From: Mucidula mucida
Lineage: Eukaryota > Basidiomycota > Agaricomycetes > Agaricales > Physalacriaceae
Direction of reading: 5' to 3'
DNA: 64,000 nucleotides
Assembly: GCA_015501055.1 (NCBI GenBank)
Contig: JADNYV010000149.1
Coordinates: forward strand, 28,819 to 92,818
A program made the translations under genes and the position numbers. Under the pieces are notes generated by a model. The model was not told the origin of the DNA. It was given only the letters and a program-made list of their open reading frames with translations, and did no database searches. The stretch's first letter is position 1. Every line of letters starts with the position of its first letter. Of this stretch, positions 58,519-64,000 are shown piece by piece.

Positions 58519-61410
58519 ACGCAGTCCTGCCAGAGCAGTCATCAAGGGAAAAGTTGTCAGATGCAGAATCTATTTATAGTACTGGTACTGATACGCCTAA
58601 AATATCATTGATGAATTCACCAACAAAACCTGCGAAAGAAAGATTTGAGCCAAACACGCCCGAGTGGATTGCACAACGGCTAAGAGAGGATGAAGTGCCG
58701 AGAGCAGTGGGAATTTTGAGAGCATGGATGCCGGAGCGAAGAGAGAGAGAAGCGACGGAAGAGAAGGTGATGGCGATCAGAGCGTTGATGAGGGAAGCTG
58801 CGGTGGAAGTTGTGACGGAGTTGAAAAAGTTGAGGAAGTACATCCGGGGAACAAAGGGGCAGGACATGAAACTTTGAGTAACCATAGAGAGCGTACACAC
58901 AGGCTCTGAATGGGAAACGAGTGCCCTTCTCGACAGCGGAGCAATGGGTTCTTGCGTCAATAAAGAACTCATTGAGAAGAACGGACTCCCGATCAAGGAG
59001 TTACCAGTCAAGCTTCCTGTCTACAATGCGAATGGAACCCTAAATGAGGGAGGAGCAATCAAAGGTTTTGTGGAGGTCCGAATGAAGATTGGTGATCACG
59101 CTGAAAAGATCAAGTTGGCCGTCACTAATCTTGCTAAAACAAGTATCTTTTTGGGGCTAGATTGGTTACAATACTACAATCCCACGATCAACTGGACGGA
59201 ATCCACATTAACTTTTGATCAATGCCCAGACCGTTGCGGCTACCTACCCGAGTATGACTCGCCAGAAGATGAAGGAGAAGATGTAGAAGAGAAGCTGGAG
59301 GAGGGAGAGCGGTTGTTTTGGATGAACTGGGACAACTATTGCAAAAGCGGTAAAAAGCTGAGATCACAACAGCCTTCATCTGCTGCTGCCCTTACATTGA
59401 GGAATTCTCCGATGTATTTAGCAAGGCGGACTTTGACAAGCTACCGGAGCGAAGACCCTGGGATCACGCGATAGAACTCACGCCTGGTTCTAAACCGGTT
59501 GACTGCAAAGTCTATCCCCTCAGTCCATCCAAGCAGAAGGCATTAGACGAGTTCCTGGAAGAAAACATATGGACGGGACGTATACGGCCATCAATCTCAC
59601 CCATGGCATCACCATTCTTCATTGTCAAGAAGAAGGACGGAAGTCTTTGGCCTGTGCAGGATTATCGGAAATTGAATGACATGACGATCAAAAACCGATA
59701 TCCCTTGCCGTTGATCCAAGAACTCATCGACAAGCTGAAGGGAGCGAAGTGTTTCACAAAGATGGATGTCCAATGGGGTTACAATAACATCCGGATCAAA
59801 GAAGGCGATGAGTGGAAAGCGGTGTTTAGAACAAACCGAGACCTGTTCGAGCCCTCAGTCATGTTCTTCGGACTTACAAACTTGCCGGCAACGTTCCAAT
59901 CGTTCATGAATCACATTCTGAAGGAGTTAATTGATGAGGGACATGTTATAGTATACTTAGACGACATACTTATCTTTACAAACACATTGGAGGAGCACAG
60001 ACACATTGTACGAAAGGTATTGAAGATATTACGAGTAAATAAGTTGTATTTAAAACCCGAGAAATGTAGTTTTGAAGCACATACTGTACATTACTTAGGA
60101 GTTATTGTTGGAGGAGGAGAAGTGAAGATGGATCCGGCAAAAGTGGCCTAGTGAAGGAATGGAGGGAGCCGACAAAGAAGAAGGAAGTACAGTCATTCTG
60201 GGCTTCTGCAATTTCTACCGACGTTTCATTCGGGGATTTGCGGGAGTAGCGAAGCCATTGACATTGCTAACCGGGAAGGGCAAATGAGTTTGGGGAGAGG
60301 AGCAGCATGAGGGTTTGAGGAGTTGAAACGGAGGATGACGGAAGAACCCGTTCTGATCGTACCACGCGACAACGGCAAGTTTTGAGTTGAGGCGGATTCC
60401 TCGAACTATGCCAACAGGGCTGTTCTATCCCAGTTTGTCAAGGCAAATGGAGACCAGTGGCGTTCCGATCTCGCGTGTTGAATGAAGTTGAATGCAACTA
60501 CGAGATCTACGACAAAGAAATGATGGCCATCATGGACTCAATTGATGACTGGAGGCAGTATCTTCTAGGAGCAACGGAGACGGTGGAGGTTTTTACCAAT
60601 CATCAAAACCTTCAGTACTTCTGGAAGCCGCAGAAGTTGAACCGGAGGCAGGCGCGATGGGTTACGGAGTTGGCGGAATATGACATACAGATGATTCATA
60701 AGCCAGGCAGGACAATGGGAAAAGCTGATACCTTGTTAAGGATGACAGGCCTTGAGAAGGGGGAAAAAGATAACGAAAATGTTGTTTTGCTAAAACTGGA
60801 GTTTTTTATATCACAAATTCAATTTTCTTTACATACAGTAGCTACACCGAAGGACGAATTACTTAACAAAATCAAATAAAGAAAAGGAATCAAGGACAGA
60901 TACATACAAAAAGCATTAGAAAACAAAGAAAAAGGATGGGAAGAGAAGGAAAATGGACTTATTATGTGGAAAGACCGTATTTACATACTGAAGGACAAGG
61001 AATTGCGGGGAAGAGTTATTGGAATGCATCATAATGCACAGCTTGCAGAGCATCCAGGACGGTACAAGACTCTTGAGTTGATCACACACACCTATTGGTG
61101 GCCAGGAATCAGCCGAGACGTCCGCGAATACGTGGAAGGGTGTCAAAAATGCCAAGTTACAAAGTCACATCGCACAAAACCGGCTGCACCCCTCCATCCT
61201 ATAGACGTACCAAGCTATCAGTGATTTCAACCAACAATATCCGAACAAGCCAAAGCCACCCGCGCTTGCTCGCATTGAAGTCCCCATGTCGCAATTCCCA
61301 TCACATTTATTCCGACCCATGCCACTGCCTGACACCGAACCCCTTGACATCACACTACCCTCTGCGGCCCTCATGGAGCAACTCTGGCGCAGAATGGAAC
61401 TTGCGCCTTA
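58501..61410 (+). pseudogene. pol of Ty3 copy 2, frameshifted and with integrase deletion
   Basis: After the overlap with gag the -1 frame reads [12 protein letters not shown] and continues to a TGA at 58877. The next open part contains the protease active site LLDSGAMGSCVN (about 58931). RT has [27 protein letters not shown] and YLDD (about 59958) in the frame 59603-60151. RNase H (60457-60879) has YEIYDKEMMAIM but TNHQNLQYF, where the family has TDH; the Asp is changed to Asn. The integrase zinc finger is complete (HHNAQLAEHPG...CQKCQ), then the sequence jumps from HPIDVPSYQ to the tail after the chromodomain (FNQQYPNKPKPPAL). The catalytic integrase core and chromodomain are absent. Confidence 0.85.
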
Positions 61411-61422
61411 AGGAGGGGGTGA

Positions 61423-61949
61423 TGTTATGAATCGCCATATTTTCACATTTTCAATCTTATCATATCTTATCGGGGGCTTGTCTTATCAACCAACAGACTG
61501 TTTCATCATCTGTTTTGTCACCAATCATACTCCTTTTCATTACCAAAGCCGTACTCATGTCAGACACACGTCCAACACATGGATGACATCATACATGCCG
61601 ATACCTCATGGACTCCCTATTGTATACACACCGCCGACACTCGTAGCACACATGGTCGTTTCAGTATTATTACTTACATGCAGTTACCACTCGTATTTAA
61701 TGGTTTCACGGACTAGTAGCATACAACACTGGGTCAAGGGCGTGGAGCATCCCTAGTGGAAACGTGTATGGACAAGGAGTCCCAAACACAGACTTACTAG
61801 TATATAAGCAGTAGTGTAGTATCATTGTACTTTAGTTCCGATCTCGTTTATACACCTGGCCTAGCCTAGTCTTACAAACACGAACACTTTCTTCCTTAGT
61901 TCTTGCTGTGGTACCTGGTCGAGTCTCGTGGCTTAGTCAGTCGCTAACA
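61423..61949 (+). repeat. 3' LTR of Ty3 copy 2
   Basis: The 527-bp partner of the 5' LTR begins TGTTATGAATCGCC and ends CGCTAACA. The TATA box is at 61801-61808. Differences from the 5' LTR increase toward its 3' end. Confidence 0.95.
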
Positions 61950-62702
61950 ATGGCAGAGCTGGCAGCGGGGGTGGCAACGGAAGATCCGGCGGCGGTAGGG
62001 GTGGTGCAAGCAGCGGCGGGGGAGGTGGCGGGTTCGTCAATATTGATATCACTGTCCTTATTGTCGTTATTGTGGTCATCCTTATTGTCGGAATCATCCA
62101 TATCCTCTTCCTCAACTCTCTGCTCCGTCCCAAATCGCACCGTGTGCCACGGATTCTGGCACTTGCGTTTCTTCGGCATGTACTTGTGCAAGATGGACAT
62201 GCTGTTCAAAGGGGAGCCGGGCATGATCTTGTCGAGCCGGGCATGAGTAAACGCAATGTTCATTTCGCGTTCAAATGATATAGTTGGCATCAAACGGAGC
62301 TCTGCTAGACAGCCACGGCGCCCTTCCTCAGGGAGGGCATTAAGCAAGGCCTTGAACTCATTGTGAAGCTCTCGAGTCAATTTTGCTGGGGCAGATGGCG
62401 CCTAAGCAGGAGGCGCCGAGGAAGTTGGTGCGGGATCACTGTCGGTTGTCCTATCAGAATCCGGTGTTGTCTCCTTCGAGGGCTCTGTGTTGTCCGCGAA
62501 CGATCCCATTGCACAACTTGCAATCTCGGCATCAGCTGCAAGAATCTCTTAGTTATTTCTGTAAGTAGTGATATAAATGATAACACACTAAAACATTTTG
62601 CTCCGAATTTAACCATGGTCTCTTCAACTCTCTGGTATCCAGCGGGATTGAATTTGTTCCATTTGACGCCCGAAGCAAATGTCTTGCCAGAATGAATGCT
62701 AT
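61950..62702 (-). pseudogene. Trp-rich basidiomycete protein, 5' part
   Basis: On the minus strand, SGKTFASGVKWNKFNPAGYQ and EETMVKFGAKCF precede an intron-like gap (GTGTGTTA...CTTACAG). After it come MGSFADNTEP, a TAG (at about 62403), LTRELHNEFKALLNALPEEG, INIAF-type reading as FEREMNIAFTHARL, and an Asp/Asn-rich stretch leading into the same Thr/Ala/Ser repeat seen at 52840-52950. The gene has thus lost continuity at three points: the 81-bp-TIR element at 62703, the TAG, and Ty3 copy 2. Function unknown. Confidence 0.55.
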
Positions 62703-63153
62703 CCTATACATGTTAGATCACACAAGGTTAGGTCAAAACTGGACCCCGAGGGCCCCATCAATTCAGCGTATTGTAAAGGGCCTGTACATGAAGTGTACAT
62801 ACTTAATATATGAAGATGTATCTACTGAGGGAGAGGTGGGAGGGGACGCAAAAATGCGGAGCTAACTGTGACCAGATAACATAGGTTAGCTGGAGGGAGT
62901 GAAAGGGTGCAGAGAGCGCACCTGTGACCAGATAGCCCACAGAATGTCCTTTGGGAAGGAATGGGTATCTGGGCACAAAATGGGCATCAGCTCTAAAGAG
63001 CTGGATGTGAGACATTGGCACATACTGGAAGCAGGGAGAGCAGCGGGAGCGCTAGCGCTCTGGGGCCGGAGCGGACACTTCCAATAGGGTTCTAGGGTGC
63101 CAGTACATCAGTCCTGAGCAAGAGGACCGAGTAGAGCAAGTGGTGCTTGCCTC
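62703..63153. mobile_element. Truncated second copy of the 81-bp-TIR element
   Basis: From CCTATACATGTTAGATCACAC the sequence follows the left ~440 bp of the element at 46926 closely, including the CTGTGACCAGATA repeats, GGAGCGCTAGCGCTC and CATCAGTCCTGAGCAAGAGG. Similarity stops at GCTTGCCT (63153), where different sequence begins. No right TIR is in the window; it may lie beyond it. The copy interrupts the 5' end of the Trp-rich gene. Confidence 0.8.
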
Positions 63154-63318
63154 CCAGCTTAGGCGCCCTCTATTCGCTTACAACCTGGGTGTTCTCTTTG
63201 CGAGGGCATTCGCGTTCTGAGTGTTAGACTGGCCAAAAGGCAGCAAGAGGGCGAGAAGCCTGCGCAGACAGCCTTAGGTGCACATTCTGCTGACAACGTT
63301 CCTGAACCAGGAAGCGGA

Positions 63319-64000
63319 TCATGTCTGATGTTGACAAGCTCGATGGTATCTCTCGCAATCATTCACCTCCTCGCCCCCATTCGCCCTATGATCAGGATCC
63401 AGACGAGCGCGAAGCGATTCGCTTGCGCGCTGAGCAGCTTCAGGACCTTGTCAAGCGGTTTGCGGATGGGTCTATCAAATCCCAAGGCGAGTTCTTGCAG
63501 CTTGCCCGCAAAACCGGCGCGTCTGCTGGCAAAATGGACGACTATATCGAACAAGTCGCCCAAATCATTGAACAGCGCAAGAAGCCGGACAAGGCTCCCG
63601 AGCACGATAGGACTCCTGAGCGCGATGCTACATTCCAACAAGAGCTGGATGAAGAGGCGCGAAGACGTGCCGTTGAAGAGGCCGCTTGGGCCGCGTTCGC
63701 AGCGCAGCTCAATGCTGCTGCTGCTACAGCGCCTGCCGCGCAGCCCGCTTCAGCCGCTGGACCCGTGGCTGGTCCGTTATCAGCTTCGTTGCTCTCTAGG
63801 CTCCTTGGAGCAGAGTCTACTCCGTCCAGCATCTCTGCTTCAGTCCTCGCTGGAGCTCCGCATCTTGCGCAGCTTGCAGCTCCCTCCAACCTCACTCCTC
63901 ATATCGAGGAGACTCAGCGCATTCGATGTCTCCTCACTACTGAGAAGGACATCAACGCTATCATCAATGCGTGTCAGATGCAGTCACTCCATGATCCATT
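63319..64000 (+). CDS. ORF open to the window end, possible retroelement gag/ORF1
   Basis: From ATG at 63319 (MSDVDKLDGISRNHSPP) the frame is open for 227 codons to the edge. It has a helical charged segment (EREAIRLRAEQLQDLVKRF), then ARKTGASAGKMDDYIEQVA, an Ala-rich linker, and a final helical part (IEETQRIRCLLTTEKDINAI). No domain is certain. The sequence starts at an abrupt junction inside another element (63153/63154), about 165 bp upstream of the ATG, with no LTR visible, so a LINE-like ORF1 or another mobile-element protein is plausible. Codon use is GC-rich and undamaged, unlike its neighbours. Confidence 0.4.

Larger units (their letters stand above)
52952..61949 (+). mobile_element. 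Ty3 chromovirus copy 2, 8998 bp including a nested element
   Basis: LTRs lie at 52952-53473 and 61423-61949, flanked by the perfect 5-bp duplication ATGGC (52947-52951 and 61950-61954). The internal order matches copy 1. A Tc1/mariner element (53657-57188) sits in the leader; without it and one TA the element would be about 5.46 kb. It keeps the protease DSG motif but has lost the integrase core and most of the chromodomain between about 61205 and 61225, and has frameshifts in pol. A purine tract (61410-61419) precedes the 3' LTR. Confidence 0.95.

Overview
This window is eukaryotic and fungal, most likely from a mushroom-forming basidiomycete (Agaricomycetes). The evidence is the many 43-60 bp GT-AG introns, the chromodomain Ty3 (chromovirus) retrotransposons, a Tnp2-type CACTA transposase, a Tc1/mariner element with spliced transposase, hAT elements, and protein families that I recall as expanded in agarics (DUF6589-like, RecQ-like helicases, Trp-rich unknown proteins). 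No rRNA and no convincing functional tRNA gene was found. Almost everything is transposon or broken gene. The two loci that read as intact multi-exon genes are at 229-2190 (unknown function) and 28911-29768 (coiled coil plus a RING-like end).

Layout. 0-2.2 kb: intact 8-exon unknown gene. 2.8-15.2 kb: a field of degenerate, intron-bearing repeats, including a diverged tandem duplication (about 4168-7360 and 8605-11560, with a third partial copy at 30408-31350). Embedded in it are fragments of host genes that keep their introns: glycogen debranching enzyme (7830-8604, minus) and a BEACH-like protein (11736-12638, plus). 15.7-20 kb: CACTA/Tnp2 transposase gene. 21.5-22.3 kb: dead non-LTR reverse transcriptase. 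22.3-24.3 kb: unknown gene split by a hAT element. 25.3-25.7 kb: hAT-type MITE. 28.9-29.8 kb: RING-like gene. 31.5-33.5 kb: WD40 and cupredoxin-like fragments. 34157-40457: Ty3 chromovirus copy 1 (minus) with a perfect 5-bp target duplication. 40.5-48 kb: RecQ-like helicase fragment, then a divergent DUF6589-like/RecQ-like gene pair sharing an 83-bp intergenic region. A second hAT element and an 1.1-kb element with 81-bp terminal inverted repeats have broken this pair. 50.4-51.4 kb: VIT-domain fragment and a ~169-bp tandem repeat. 51.9-62.7 kb: a Trp-rich gene cut by Ty3 chromovirus copy 2 (52952-61949, plus), which is itself cut by a Tc1/mariner element (53657-57188). 62.7 kb to the end: a truncated second copy of the 81-bp-TIR element, then a new ORF running off the window.

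The order of events can be read from nested boundaries. Ty3 copy 2 landed in a coding repeat of the Trp-rich gene, and the Tc1/mariner element then landed in its leader. Ty3 copy 1 preserves the empty Tc1/mariner site. The two Ty3 copies carry complementary lesions: copy 1 lacks the protease DSG segment, copy 2 lacks the integrase core and chromodomain. Both keep a GGGTTTT heptamer in the right phase for -1 frameshifting from gag to pol. Differences between repeat copies are mostly transitions, as expected of cytosine deamination or a RIP-like process.

Splice joints were worked out by eye and no database search was possible. Family names rest on remembered motifs and carry the stated confidence.
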